DNA of 50,872 bases from Alphaproteobacteria bacterium (GTDB lineage Bacteria > Pseudomonadota > Alphaproteobacteria > Puniceispirillales > Puniceispirillaceae): positions 1 to 50,872 of the forward strand of contig JADHOL010000012.1 in the NCBI GenBank assembly GCA_016779005.1. The letters run 5' to 3'. Positions within the stretch are counted from its first letter, which is position 1; the number at the start of each line of letters is the position of its first letter. The notes beneath the pieces were generated by a model. The model ran no database searches, was not told the origin of the DNA, and saw nothing but the letters and a program-made list of their open reading frames with translations. The translations under genes were made by a program, and so were the position numbers. This document shows positions 8,904 through 18,044 of this stretch, piece after piece.

Positions 8904-10415
8904 TTATTCATCTAGATAGAGACGAATGGTTTGTTCTATTCCATTCTCACAAATGCTTTTTAGCCAGCGCTCAAAAGCAGATGCAAAGCTATCCTCATTT
9001 ATAAGATTTCCGTATATGTGTTCCATCTCCAGCCATTTTTTTGGATTATGACGCGCTGCTTTGGCATGTTCATGCAAATATGACCAGTCAGGATCGTTTG
9101 CTTCTATGATGGTTCCATCTTCCCTGGTACCTTCACACATGCGTGCCCATGCTGCTTCAACTAAGGCAAGTCCGTTTAACGAGCCTCCATTGCGCAGATT
9201 ATCATAAATAGAGGGAAGAATAAAACCAGGGTGCCTCGAGCTGCCATCAAAGGATACTCTTCTCACAGTATCCATAACTGATTTATTAGCAAACCTGCTA
9301 CTAATAAGCTGTAAATAGTCTAGCGTAGATAAATCTGGTAAATCACTAACATTCGGCAAGATTTCTTCTTGTTCAACTTTGCTGAAAAACTGTCTTATTA
9401 GCGGGTTAGCCATTGCATCGTAAATTGTGGATAAGCTAAGAATTTCAGCCGTATTTGCCAGTATCTGATGCCCGCCATTTAGAATTCGAATTTTCTGGGT
9501 TTCATATTGATATACCTTATCGGAGAAAGTAGCGCCGACTAATTCTAAATCTGGCCTTCCAGCACAGAAATTATCCTCTATAACCCATTGCCGAAAATTC
9601 TCATGCGTTACGGGTACGGCATCATTTACACCAATGGATTGAACCAGCTCTTTCTCTGCCGCGCCTGTTGCAGGAACAATACAATCAACCATTGAGTTTG
9701 GAAAAGAACAATTAGCATCAATCCATTCCGCTAATTCAGGGTTACTTAACGTTGCTAGACCCAAAATCGAAGCATGCAATACAGTTCCATTTTCCTGCAG
9801 GTTATCACAGCAAAGACCTGTAAAAGGACCATACCCATTCTGTCTTCTGATTTTTAATGCGGCAATGATTGCGCCAAAAACAGTTCGCGGTGTATCTGGA
9901 TTTTGAGAGTCATGAATAATATCAGGATGTGTTGAATCTAATTTCTTTGAAATAGGATCCTGATAATAACCCCCTTCTGTAATAGTCATAGATACAATTT
10001 TGATTTGTGGGTTTGCCATGATTTGAATAAGGGATTTATTATCCTCATCAATGGGAACATAATCTATCATTGCCCCCACTATTTCTGCATGGTTATCCCC
10101 ATTTGGATCTAGCTCTATTAATGTTGTAAGAAAATCTTGGGATAACAGCTTATCTCTCATCTTAGAATCTTGCTTGCGAACGCTACCGCCTATGATGGAC
10201 CAATTATTAGCCAGTCCTCTCTCAAGCAAGCGATGAATATACCAAGATAAATGAGCACGATGAAAATTGCCAACACCAATATGAACGATACCAGCATTAA
10301 GTTTGCTTCTATCATAATTTGGAACATTTATATGCGATGGTAAATCATATAAGGTAGCGTTGTTCAGCTCTAAAAGATTAATCTTAGATTCGATATTTTC
10401 CGTTAATTCATCCAT
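8904..10415 (-). CDS. mtlK: Mannitol 2-dehydrogenase family (polyol dehydrogenase)
   Basis: Long-chain polyol dehydrogenase oxidising D-mannitol (or D-arabinitol) to the ketose with NAD. The 503 residues contain the N-terminal nucleotide fold with GVGNFHRAHLSWYIHRLL (about 47-64), MTITEGGYY, CDNLQENG, and the catalytic Lys...Asn..His motif in KIRILNGGHQ. Length is normal (about 480-500). It is the last gene of the polyol operon and overlaps the upstream SDR gene by 13 bp. Sorbitol, mannitol or arabitol as natural substrate cannot be separated by eye. Confidence 0.88.
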   Translation of the reverse strand: MDELTENIESKINLLELNNATLYDLPSHINVPNYDRSKLNAGIVHIGVGNFHRAHLSWYIHRLLERGLANNWSIIGGSVRKQDSKMRDKLLSQDFLTTLIELDPNGDNHAEIVGAMIDYVPIDEDNKSLIQIMANPQIKIVSMTITEGGYYQDPISKKLDSTHPDIIHDSQNPDTPRTVFGAIIAALKIRRQNGYGPFTGLCCDNLQENGTVLHASILGLATLSNPELAEWIDANCSFPNSMVDCIVPATGAAEKELVQSIGVNDAVPVTHENFRQWVIEDNFCAGRPDLELVGATFSDKVYQYETQKIRILNGGHQILANTAEILSLSTIYDAMANPLIRQFFSKVEQEEILPNVSDLPDLSTLDYLQLISSRFANKSVMDTVRRVSFDGSSRHPGFILPSIYDNLRNGGSLNGLALVEAAWARMCEGTREDGTIIEANDPDWSYLHEHAKAARHNPKKWLEMEHIYGNLINEDSFASAFERWLKSICENGIEQTIRLYLDE

Positions 10416-11176
10416 TGTCCACCATCAACATTATAGGTTTGTGCAACAATATAATCGGCTTCACTGGTAGCAAGAAAAATAGCCATTCCTGTTAGATCTT
10501 CTGGCTTTCCCATTCTGCCAAAGGGCACCATCTGGCCAATTTCGGTTTTTTTCTGACCAATTTCTTTGTTTTCATATTTAGCAAATAGTTTATCTACATT
10601 ATCCCAATGCTCACCATCCACTACCCCAGGGGATATTGCATTTACGTTTATTTTATGCTGTATCAGATTTAGCCCAGCCGATTGGGTAAGAGAAATTACA
10701 GCTGCTTTGCTTGCGCAATATGTAGCGACTAAGGGCTCTCCTCTTCTGCCTGCCTGACTTGCCATATTGATGATTTTACCAGGCCGTTTATTTTCAATCA
10801 TATGGGCTGCAACTGCCTGTAGTGTAAATAATGTTCCAGATACGTTGATATCAAATACCTGCTTATAATCATCACGGGTGATTTCAGTGATAGGGGCAGC
10901 GCTAAATATGGCGGCATTATTTATTAGAATATCAATATATTTAAATTGATGTGTTACTTGCTCGATGGCATTATCTATACTTGCCTGACTGGCAACGTCC
11001 ATTTCTATGGCAATCGAATTTTCGCCTAATCTATCGGCCAATAAATTTGCATCATCAATATTAATATCACCAATAGCCACTTTTGCACCTTCTTCTATAA
11101 AGGCACGTGCGAAATGACTGCCAATTCCTCTAGCAGCTCCCGTAATAAGCGCAACTTTCCCGTCAAGTCTGCCCAT
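10403..11176 (-). CDS. smoS: Sorbitol dehydrogenase-type SDR
   Basis: Short-chain dehydrogenase of the SmoS/PolS type that converts sorbitol/galactitol to the ketose. It has the NAD motif GAARGIGS (about 13-20), NNAA, and the catalytic Tyr-x-x-x-Lys in YCASK (about residue 153). The 257 residues match that enzyme class closely. It sits between the ABC ATPase and mannitol dehydrogenase genes, as in the Rhodobacter smo operon. The ATG at 11176 follows GAGG and lies inside an 18-bp duplication (next entry). Confidence 0.87.
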   Translation of the reverse strand: MGRLDGKVALITGAARGIGSHFARAFIEEGAKVAIGDINIDDANLLADRLGENSIAIEMDVASQASIDNAIEQVTHQFKYIDILINNAAIFSAAPITEITRDDYKQVFDINVSGTLFTLQAVAAHMIENKRPGKIINMASQAGRRGEPLVATYCASKAAVISLTQSAGLNLIQHKINVNAISPGVVDGEHWDNVDKLFAKYENKEIGQKKTEIGQMVPFGRMGKPEDLTGMAIFLATSEADYIVAQTYNVDGGQWMN

Positions 11177-12194
11177 GAGACCTCAACCCGCCATGAGACC
11201 TCAACCCGTTTGCATCAAACTTATGTAACTGGTCTGTATCTGGCGTGATATATAATTTCTCGCCATATTCAACTGATAGGGCACTATCTGCACGCACGGT
11301 GATGGCTTGCTCGAAATGCGCGCAATGTAAATGCAAAAAAGTGTCTGAGCCAAGTCTCTCTGTTACGCCGACCTTGCCTTCCCATAAACCAGATTCTTTT
11401 TCGATAGTGAAATGTTCTGGGCGAATGCCAATAGTGTGCGCACCCAATTTTTCTGCTTCGCCTCCAGATAAAAGGTTCATTTTTGGCGAACCAATAAAGC
11501 TCGCAACAAACGTATTTTTTGGGTTGTGGTATAAATCAAGAGGAGAGCCAACTTGCTCAATCACGCCAGCTTGAAGAACCACTATTTTGTCAGCCAGCGT
11601 CATTGCCTCTACCTGGTCATGTGTCACATATATCATCGTCGAGCCTAGGCGCTGGTGAAGTTCACTGATTTCTAATCTCATTCCCACACGCAAAGCGGCA
11701 TCTAAATTTGATAATGGTTCATCAAACAAAAACGCTGTTGGCTCTCTTACGATGGCTCTGCCAATAGCAACACGTTGTCTTTGCCCGCCTGAGAGTTGTC
11801 CTGGACGTCGTTCTAGATAATCTGTGAGATTTAGTGCTTTTGCGGCTTCCTGAACACGCCGAGCCCGCTCATTCTTATCAAGACCTGCCATTCTAAGCGG
11901 AAAATCAATATTTTTTCGGACTGTCATGTGAGGGTAGAGAGCATAGGATTGAAAAACCATTGCAAGCCCGCGATCAGAAGGGGCGAGTTGGGTTGTATCT
12001 TTCCCGTTAATAAGAATGTGTCCTGACGTTACATCTTCCAATCCTGCGATAAGTCGAAGCAAGGTGGATTTTCCGCACCCGGACGGCCCAACGAAAACAA
12101 CAAATTCCCCATCGTTTATCTGCAAATCTAAGGGTTTAATGACCTCAATATCCCCGAAATGCTTTGCTACTTGTTTTAATTCAATTTGTCTCAT
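11163..12194 (-). CDS. smoK: Polyol ABC transporter ATPase (SmoK/MalK type)
   Basis: Energises import of sugar alcohols through the SmoF/SmoG permeases. It shows Walker [10 protein letters not shown] (about 36-44), the Q-loop [13 protein letters not shown], signature LSGGQRQR (about 134), Walker [12 protein letters not shown], and the switch histidine in VTHDQ, then the MalK-type regulatory TOBE domain from about 235 (IGIRPEHF). 343 residues is normal. Its last residues [13 protein letters not shown] come from the 18-bp duplication and overlap the smoS start by 14 bp. Confidence 0.92.
   Translation of the reverse strand: MRQIELKQVAKHFGDIEVIKPLDLQINDGEFVVFVGPSGCGKSTLLRLIAGLEDVTSGHILINGKDTTQLAPSDRGLAMVFQSYALYPHMTVRKNIDFPLRMAGLDKNERARRVQEAAKALNLTDYLERRPGQLSGGQRQRVAIGRAIVREPTAFLFDEPLSNLDAALRVGMRLEISELHQRLGSTMIYVTHDQVEAMTLADKIVVLQAGVIEQVGSPLDLYHNPKNTFVASFIGSPKMNLLSGGEAEKLGAHTIGIRPEHFTIEKESGLWEGKVGVTERLGSDTFLHLHCAHFEQAITVRADSALSVEYGEKLYITPDTDQLHKFDANGLRSHGGLRSHGQT
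11173..11208 (-). repeat. 18-bp tandem duplication spanning smoK end and smoS start
   Basis: Two perfect copies of CCATGAGACCTCAACCCG (plus strand) lie at 11173-11190 and 11191-11208. On the minus strand each copy holds a GAGG site plus an ATG. The downstream ATG is smoS. The upstream ATG makes only ATG-GCG-GGT-TGA. In the smoK frame the copies give the doubled C-terminus [11 protein letters not shown]. Confidence 0.93.
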
Positions 12195-12203
12195 TTGATT
12201 TAC

Positions 12204-13034
12204 CTATTTAACGGCGCCAAAGGTAAGACCTCTGACGAGCTGTTTTTGACTAAACCATCCCATTATTAAAATAGGGGTAATAGCCATTACCGATGCGGCG
12301 CTTAATTTGGCGAAGAATAATCCCTCTGGACTTGAATAGCTTGCAATAAACGCTGTTAGCGGTGCTGCTTTTGCGGCGGTTAAATTAAGTGTCCAGAACG
12401 CCTCATTCCAAGCAAGAATAATATTAAGAAGTAGCGTTGAGGCAATCCCCGGCACCGCCATGGGAGTAAGTATATATAGAATTTCTGAGGTTAGACTTGC
12501 GCCATCCATTCTTGCCGCTTCCAAAATTTCAGCTGGTATTTCTCTGAAATATGTATAAAGCATCCAGATAATAATTGGCAGGTTCATGAGCATTAATATA
12601 ACCACCAGTCCTGTCCTACTATCTAAAATGCCAAGTTCAATAAATATCAGATAAATAGGGTAGAGAACGCCTACCGCAGGAAGCATCTTTGTTGAGAGCA
12701 TCCACATCAAAATACCTCTGGTACGTTTTGATGGGACGAACGCCATTGACCATGCTGCAGGCACGCCAATTATAATACCGAGTACCGTTGAGCCAAGAGC
12801 AATTATTACCGAGTTTGTGAAATGTTTTAAGTAATCTGATCTTTCTTGAACAATCGAATAACTCTCTAACGTCCAAGCACTTGTTAATACCTCTATCGGA
12901 GTTCGAATTGCATCCCCCTCGGTTTTGAATGAGAGAACCAGAATCCAGAAAATTGGGAAGAAAATAATAATAGCCAATGTCCAAGAAAGGGCAGTATTTA
13001 AAATTTTTCTCTGTGCTGTAACCGTTCTTGCCAT
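12204..13034 (-). CDS. smoG: Polyol ABC transporter permease (SmoG type)
   Basis: Inner-membrane permease of the MalG family, 276 residues with about six predicted transmembrane segments. The first hydrophobic segment (residues about 15-33, LSWTLAIIIFFPIFWILVL) and the EAA loop EAARMDGASLTSEILYILTPMAVPG (about 170-190) are clear. It forms the translocation pore with SmoF. It lies 9 bp before smoK and 10 bp after smoF, so it is part of one transcript. Confidence 0.9.
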   Translation of the reverse strand: MARTVTAQRKILNTALSWTLAIIIFFPIFWILVLSFKTEGDAIRTPIEVLTSAWTLESYSIVQERSDYLKHFTNSVIIALGSTVLGIIIGVPAAWSMAFVPSKRTRGILMWMLSTKMLPAVGVLYPIYLIFIELGILDSRTGLVVILMLMNLPIIIWMLYTYFREIPAEILEAARMDGASLTSEILYILTPMAVPGIASTLLLNIILAWNEAFWTLNLTAAKAAPLTAFIASYSSPEGLFFAKLSAASVMAITPILIMGWFSQKQLVRGLTFGAVK

Positions 13035-13044
13035 GAGCTAAACC

Positions 13045-13911
13045 CTAATTGTCCAAATTTTTGCCAACAATTCTCATTAAGAAAATCGCGACTATATTAG
13101 CCAAAATAATGGCATATACTCCGCCAGCAGAACCAAGCCCTACATTTTGGCTTTCTAGCACTCGTTGGAATATAAGATAGGTAAGTGTTTTTGTTCCAAA
13201 AGCGCCAGCCGTCGTAACAAAAATTTCTGCAAAAATGGATAGCAGGAATATGGTTTGAATTAGAATTACAACCGTGATTGCGCGTGCTAGATGTGGCAGG
13301 ATGATAAAGAAAAAACGTCCAATCGGCTTCGCACCATCCATTTCAGCTGCTTCGAGTTGTTCAGAGTCAAGCGACTGAATTGCGGTAAGCAGAATCAAGG
13401 TAGCAAATGGTAACCATTGCCAGCTTATTATCGTAATAAGAGAGGCAAGGGATGCATGGCTTAACCATTGTATGGGCTCAGCGCCAACCGCCCGCCAAAG
13501 ATGCGCAAGGAAACCATTTGTTGGATCCATAAACATATTTTTCCAAATCAATCCAGATACGGTGGGCATGATGAAAAACGGCGCTATGATCATAATACGC
13601 ACAATACCCTGTCCCCAGATGGGCTGATCTAAGAGTAATGCGATTAAAATACCTAATATGACTGTAATAAGTAAAACACTGCCGACGATAAATATCGTGG
13701 TGCCAACCGCTGGCCAAAATGAGCTGGAGGACAAGAAGCGTGAATAATTTTCAAACCCCACCCATCCAAGGTCACCGCCGCGAAGTGGCAAGTATTTTTT
13801 AAAAGAAAAATAGACAGTCATAGAAAGCGGAATGAGCATCCAGACAAGTAAGGCAAAAACCGCTGGAGCGACCATTATTCGAGCAAGAGATCTTGAGTGC
13901 TTGGTAGACAC
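13045..13911 (-). CDS. smoF: Polyol ABC transporter permease (SmoF type)
   Basis: Inner-membrane permease of the MalF/UgpA family, 288 residues, about six transmembrane helices. The EAA loop EAAEMDGAKPIGRFFFIILP is near residue 190-210 and identifies it as the partner that contacts SmoK. The gene starts 104 bp after the binding-protein gene, and the gap contains a strong stem-loop. Its ATG is not preceded by an obvious strong ribosome site, in keeping with lower expression than smoE. Confidence 0.9.
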   Translation of the reverse strand: MSTKHSRSLARIMVAPAVFALLVWMLIPLSMTVYFSFKKYLPLRGGDLGWVGFENYSRFLSSSSFWPAVGTTIFIVGSVLLITVILGILIALLLDQPIWGQGIVRIMIIAPFFIMPTVSGLIWKNMFMDPTNGFLAHLWRAVGAEPIQWLSHASLASLITIISWQWLPFATLILLTAIQSLDSEQLEAAEMDGAKPIGRFFFIILPHLARAITVVILIQTIFLLSIFAEIFVTTAGAFGTKTLTYLIFQRVLESQNVGLGSAGGVYAIILANIVAIFLMRIVGKNLDN

Positions 13912-13967
13912 GTTACAGGTTCCTATCGAGCAAGAATAAATGAAGTGCTTTCATATGAATTGAGAAT

Positions 13968-14002
13968 CCAAGGGGGGTAATAGGGAGAATATCCCCCCTT
14001 GG
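13968..14002 (-). promoter_or_regulatory. Stem-loop between smoE and smoF
   Basis: Perfect 10-bp inverted repeat CCAAGGGGGG / CCCCCCTTGG with a 15-nt loop, starting 13 nt after the smoE stop (minus strand). No T-run follows, so it is more likely an mRNA-stabilising or partial-attenuation hairpin than a full terminator, as known between malE and malF in enteric bacteria. Confidence 0.8.
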
Positions 14003-14015
14003 CATTAAGGTTTGC

Positions 14016-15320
14016 TTAGCGGTAGCCAGCAGCTTCCATTGCATCATTTGTCAGGGCTTGAGCCTTGGCAAGTGCTTCTGCAATTGACTGTTGACCTGCA
14101 TATGCTGCAGAGAATTCCTGACTTACGTCAGTTGCTATGCCAGCAAACTCTGGGATTGCAGCAAATTGGACACCAACATATGGACTTTCATCTACAGTGG
14201 AGTTGTTTGGATCTGCAGTTAAGATTGACTCCAAAGTCTTCTTAGCGAAAGGAATATCCTTGTAGTTTGCATTTTCATACAGAGATGTTCTTGCGCCAGG
14301 AGGTACATTTGCCCAACCTTCGTTTGCAGCTACAAGCTCAATATATCCATTTGAGGTTGCCCATTCGATAAACTGCTTTGCAGCTTCTTCTTTTTGAGTT
14401 CCTGCTGGAATTGCAAGAGCCCACGCCCAAAGCCAGTTTGAGCGAACGCCCATTCCGTTATCTGGTGCAAGCGCAAAGCCTACGCTGTCTGCTACAGTTG
14501 AGTCCTTAGGATTTGTTACGAAAGAAGCAGCAACGGTTGCATCAATCCACATTCCACATTTACCTTGTTGGAATAAAGAAAGATTCTCATTGAATCCGTT
14601 AGTTGCAAAACCAGCTGGGCCTGCATCTGACATCATATTATAGTAGAAGTTCAATGTATCTGACCATTCGCGTGTATCGAACTGTGCATTCCAGTTTTCA
14701 TCAAACCAGCGTGCGCCAAATGAATTTGACATAGCCGTAATGAATGCACCGCCTTCACCCCAGCCAGCTTTTCCGCGAAGACAAATGCCGTTAATATCAT
14801 TATCACGGTCTGTCATTTCACGTGCTGCTTTGGCAATGAATGACCAAGAAGGCGCGTCTGGCATAGAAAGACCAGCTTTTTCCATTAGGTCTGTTCTATA
14901 CATAATCATGGAGCTTTCGCCGTAAAATGGTGCCGCAAATAAGGTTCCATCATAGCTCAAGCCGCCTGCCATTGCTGGTAGGATATCATCAGCATCATAG
15001 CCTTCACTTAAGTCATCAAGTGGCACTAACCAGCCATTTTTGCCCCAGATTGGTGTTTCATACATGCCGATAGTCATAATATCAAAGGCACCGCCTTTGG
15101 TTGTGATATCGGTTGTTACGCGCTGGCGAAGTACGTTCTCTTCAAGCGTAACCCATTCTACGGTATGGCCCGTTTTTGCAGTAAAATCGTCGGTTAGACC
15201 CTGCATACGGATCATGTCACCATTATTAACAGTAGCTATCGTTAAAGTATCGGCACTTGCCAAACTTGTAGATAATAATGTTACGGACGCAGCCGCAACA
15301 ACAAGTTTTTTTAGTTGCAT
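14016..15320 (-). CDS. smoE: Polyol-binding periplasmic protein (SmoE type)
   Basis: Extracellular solute-binding protein family 1 that captures sorbitol/mannitol-type polyols. It has a signal peptide (residues 1-23, MQLKKLVVAAASVTLLSTSLASA, Ala-x-Ala cleavage). The mature protein includes FDIMTIGMYETPIWGKNGWL, GTLFAAPFYGESSMIMYR and AKQFIEWATS. 434 residues is normal. AGGAGG lies 7 bp before the ATG, much stronger than the sites of the permease genes. The promoter region contains two LacI-type operators. Substrate is inferred from the dehydrogenase neighbours. Confidence 0.9.
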   Translation of the reverse strand: MQLKKLVVAAASVTLLSTSLASADTLTIATVNNGDMIRMQGLTDDFTAKTGHTVEWVTLEENVLRQRVTTDITTKGGAFDIMTIGMYETPIWGKNGWLVPLDDLSEGYDADDILPAMAGGLSYDGTLFAAPFYGESSMIMYRTDLMEKAGLSMPDAPSWSFIAKAAREMTDRDNDINGICLRGKAGWGEGGAFITAMSNSFGARWFDENWNAQFDTREWSDTLNFYYNMMSDAGPAGFATNGFNENLSLFQQGKCGMWIDATVAASFVTNPKDSTVADSVGFALAPDNGMGVRSNWLWAWALAIPAGTQKEEAAKQFIEWATSNGYIELVAANEGWANVPPGARTSLYENANYKDIPFAKKTLESILTADPNNSTVDESPYVGVQFAAIPEFAGIATDVSQEFSAAYAGQQSIAEALAKAQALTNDAMEAAGYR

Positions 15321-15362
15321 TTCATTCCTCCTAAAAATTGCATTTAAAGAGGAACAGAAAAC

Positions 15363-15397
15363 TTAACTCGCGTCAATAAAAAATTTACGCGCGTAAA
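15363..15397. promoter_or_regulatory. Tandem LacI-type operators upstream of smoE
   Basis: A perfect 14-bp palindrome TTTACGCGCGTAAA lies at 15384-15397. A degenerate copy TTAACTCGCGTCAA (11/14 match) lies at 15363-15376, with centres 21 bp apart (two helical turns). The central CG and flanking half-sites fit LacI-family binding. Another copy precedes the regulator gene at 16531-16544. Confidence 0.85.
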
Positions 15398-15433
15398 AAA
15401 TATCAGTTTATTAAGGTGAAACTATTTTCTTGA

Positions 15434-16465
15434 TTAGGCAGAATCCCGCATAATAAGCCGCGCGGCGAATAGTTTCTCTTCTCTGATATTAAAGCGTCCA
15501 CCTGCTTCTATTAGTTTAAAAAGAGTGTCTACGCTTTGGCTTGCCACTGATTCGTAATCATGTGCCGCGGTGGTAAGAGAGGGGCACGTAAACTTTGAAT
15601 AAGGATGGTCGTCATGTGATGCTACTCTTAGCTCACTATCCTTTTCTCTGCCGACACGAATACCAAGCTCATAGCATGCTGATAGAAGCCCGATGGCTAA
15701 CCGGTCATTACTGCATAATATCGTATCGGTTGGCAATGCGTCTTGCTTTAGGATTTTTAAGGCACCTGCATGACCAATTTCTTCAAACTCCCATCCACTT
15801 CCCTCTATCTGAACCATATGTGGTTCAAGCCCGAGCTGTTTCATCATGGCTAGATAGGCATTTCGCCGTTTATTTGCATTTGGGTTAGCAGGATCACTCA
15901 TTTCAAAGAATGTTGGAGTGCTTCCTGTTCGGCTTAAATATTCAACTGTTTGTGAGACAAAGCTAAAATTATCTGAGCCAATAAAGGCTTCTCCCATGCC
16001 TTCAATATTACTATCGAACAAGATAGTTGGAACATCTCTGCAGAATTCTTCGATATGCCTTTTGTCAGACGCTCTTCCAAGTGGAGCAAGCAAAACGCCT
16101 GCGGGTCTTAATGAGCGCAGCGTATCCAAAATTGTTTTTTCAATTTCTGTATCGCCATGGGCAGAAAACAGAGATGGCGTGAATCCAAAATCCAAAACAC
16201 GTCGCTCAAGAAAACGAGCTATTTCTGCAAAAAAGGGATCTGCTAAATAGGGAACAATAATACCTATATTTTTTGTCAGCTTACGGTTTTGATTAATTGC
16301 ATAAATATTAGGGCGATATTTATACTTCTTTAGCGCTTCCTCAATCTTAAGTCTTGTAGTTGGTCTTACGCTATCTGCATCATTAAAATATTTGGAAATT
16401 GTAGGACGGGAAATACCGACAATACTAGCAAATTCATCCATATTTTTTATATCATCTACATCCAT
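15434..16465 (-). CDS. LacI-family repressor of the polyol operon
   Basis: Transcription factor with an N-terminal helix-turn-helix (about residues 11-32, EFASIVGISRPTISKYFND) and hinge helix (RPTTRLKIEEALKKYKYRPN), then a periplasmic-binding-like sensor domain (NIGIIVPYLADPFFAEIARFLE, TILCSNDRLAIGLL). 343 residues is standard. It is transcribed toward smoE, 113 bp upstream of it. Palindromic sites in both its own promoter and the smoE promoter suggest it represses both and is relieved by a polyol. Confidence 0.9.
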   Translation of the reverse strand: MDVDDIKNMDEFASIVGISRPTISKYFNDADSVRPTTRLKIEEALKKYKYRPNIYAINQNRKLTKNIGIIVPYLADPFFAEIARFLERRVLDFGFTPSLFSAHGDTEIEKTILDTLRSLRPAGVLLAPLGRASDKRHIEEFCRDVPTILFDSNIEGMGEAFIGSDNFSFVSQTVEYLSRTGSTPTFFEMSDPANPNANKRRNAYLAMMKQLGLEPHMVQIEGSGWEFEEIGHAGALKILKQDALPTDTILCSNDRLAIGLLSACYELGIRVGREKDSELRVASHDDHPYSKFTCPSLTTAAHDYESVASQSVDTLFKLIEAGGRFNIREEKLFAARLIMRDSA

Positions 16466-16530
16466 TTTCGTTTAGTCCCAGTTCACGAAAAAACTTCATC
16501 GGTTAGGCTCCTTATTATAAAGCATTAAAT

Positions 16531-16544
16531 TTTACGCGTGTAAA
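16531..16544. promoter_or_regulatory. LacI-type operator upstream of the regulator gene
   Basis: TTTACGCGTGTAAA differs in one base from the perfect site at 15384-15397. It sits 66 bp upstream of the LacI-family start, suggesting autoregulation. A further half-site (GGTGTAAA) occurs at 16549-16556. The rest of 16557-16678 shows no gene. Confidence 0.82.
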
Positions 16545-16678
16545 GATTGGTGTAAAGTTTTATGTAAATATGTACGCTATATTATTGGTTATAGAAGCTG
16601 ATTTGTTCGCATGGACAATGTTCATCTGGGTAATGATACATTAAAAAAACGATTTCAGTATAAAGACAGCGGCTTATC

Positions 16679-17092
16679 TCAGATGCCATCCCTTTTAAGG
16701 GCGGTCTTTTTTGCCTTATTCCAATATTTAAAAAAACGCTTAAACTCAAAGCTGTCATCAATCTGGCTAAAGCTCGGTTGATACACAAACTCAAGTTCAA
16801 ACTGTTTGGAGATATCTTTAAATATATTCTGAATTGGAAGGTCAGCTGTAAACGAAGTGATGATTTTTGTGGGTGCTATCGTCTTTATCACATCGCTTGT
16901 TGTTCCATAAATAATTTCAACTGGCATGGAACATAATGTCTCATATATAAAAACAAGTCGTTTTAAAGAATAGCCTCTCTGTTTGTAGTAAGCATCATCC
17001 CATATAAAGATAGCTTTCGTCTCAGCGTTAATTCTAGAAAAAATAGTGTGATTACTGCCAAGCGCCTTATCATGAATATAAAGTAATTGCAT
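16679..17092 (-). CDS. Stand-alone photolyase antenna-domain-like protein
   Basis: The 137 residues resemble the N-terminal alpha/beta domain of photolyases, where the antenna cofactor binds: QLLYIHDKALG, AIFIWDDAYY, SLKRLVFIYETLCSMPVEIIYG, then a closing segment FKRFFKYWNKAKKTAL. The flavin-binding helical domain is absent, and is encoded by the gene immediately upstream (2-bp gap, same strand). The gene order is therefore inverted relative to the domain order of a normal photolyase. I infer the two products work together. Resemblance is by motif recognition, so this is less sure than the FAD protein. Confidence 0.65.
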   Translation of the reverse strand: MQLLYIHDKALGSNHTIFSRINAETKAIFIWDDAYYKQRGYSLKRLVFIYETLCSMPVEIIYGTTSDVIKTIAPTKIITSFTADLPIQNIFKDISKQFELEFVYQPSFSQIDDSFEFKRFFKYWNKAKKTALKRDGI

Positions 17093-17094
17093 CG

Positions 17095-17886
17095 CTAGAA
17101 TTCTGTCTTATATGGGAATAATCTTTGTGTGAGCACGTCATAGCTAAAATTTAGGGGTTGATTATTTTCAGCTGACGTATCCACTTGACCTGAAAAATAC
17201 GTATCAACATTTTCCAAATTAAAAATATAGGGCTTATTGCTGAAGGTGCTAGCTACCCATTGCCAGGAAAAGTTATTGCTGGCTTCATCCCCATCTAGGA
17301 GATGTTGTAGGAACCAATTTGCGCCTGCTTGCCATTTTATGCGCCTGAAGTGAACAATATAGCTTGCGACGTACATTCGTGCATGATTATGCAAATAGCC
17401 TGTATTGAGTAACTGCTCAATGAATGAATTTATACAAGACAGATCTGTTTTTGCGTTGAATATGTCTTCTGGTAAATCTTCAGAATAATCTGAGCTATAA
17501 AACCCCGTTTTATATTCTTCTACATCGCTCCATACCCATTCAGGATATCGAAGCGCCATTCGCTGCCAGAAATCACGCCATCCTAATTCCTGAATAAATT
17601 TTTCTATCTGCTTTGTTTCTGAATTTGACTTAAGGGCATGGTTTCGGACTTCATTTAAGCTAATAATTCCGTGATGGATATAGGCAGATAGGTGTGTCAC
17701 CCTGCCATTTCCAAAATTACGAGTTCTTCCATATTCGATGGGATCAATTTGGTCTAATGTTTCGTAGGCTTGTTGTGTGCCGCCAGCTATGTGCGATGCA
17801 TCACCTTCTGCCCAATCAGATAATGTTTTTACATACTCAATAAGAGAGGTTCTGTCTTTGAAATTTTTATTTAGTTGTTTCATCAT
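17095..17886 (-). CDS. Stand-alone photolyase FAD-binding domain protein
   Basis: The 263 residues correspond to only the C-terminal catalytic domain of the photolyase/cryptochrome family: YGRTRNFGNGRVTHLSAYIHHG, ELGWRDFWQRMALRYP, TGYLHNHARMYVASY and LLDGDEASNNFSWQWVAS. The tryptophans and Asn/His positions of the flavin pocket appear present. The N-terminal antenna domain is missing, with MMKQLNKNFKDRTSL starting directly before the helical domain. The antenna-like gene follows 2 bp after. The start lies 158 bp from a divergent full-length photolyase gene. Likely role is light-driven DNA repair or blue-light sensing, unproven for this split form. Confidence 0.82.
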   Translation of the reverse strand: MMKQLNKNFKDRTSLIEYVKTLSDWAEGDASHIAGGTQQAYETLDQIDPIEYGRTRNFGNGRVTHLSAYIHHGIISLNEVRNHALKSNSETKQIEKFIQELGWRDFWQRMALRYPEWVWSDVEEYKTGFYSSDYSEDLPEDIFNAKTDLSCINSFIEQLLNTGYLHNHARMYVASYIVHFRRIKWQAGANWFLQHLLDGDEASNNFSWQWVASTFSNKPYIFNLENVDTYFSGQVDTSAENNQPLNFSYDVLTQRLFPYKTEF

Positions 17887-18044
17887 TCGCTTCCTGTCGA
17901 CCTTTAGTTAGCGTGTTTTGGAATCTTAACCAGTGGGACAGTGAAATTTTATATTCAGAAATAACCCGAAATGAATACAGATTTTGTATCAGCGAACTAT
18001 ATAGAAAAGCGCAAACAGAAATCATTTTAAGTAGGGTACAGCAG

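Noticed and set aside
16582-16800. Minus-strand open frame of 72 codons near the split photolyase
   Set aside because: It overlaps the antenna-like gene in another frame, lacks family features and is best explained as a shadow frame.
17913-18044. Longer photolyase start adding 44 residues
   Set aside because: The extra sequence is not family-like, and MINVVWFKRDLR at 18045 is the canonical N-terminus.
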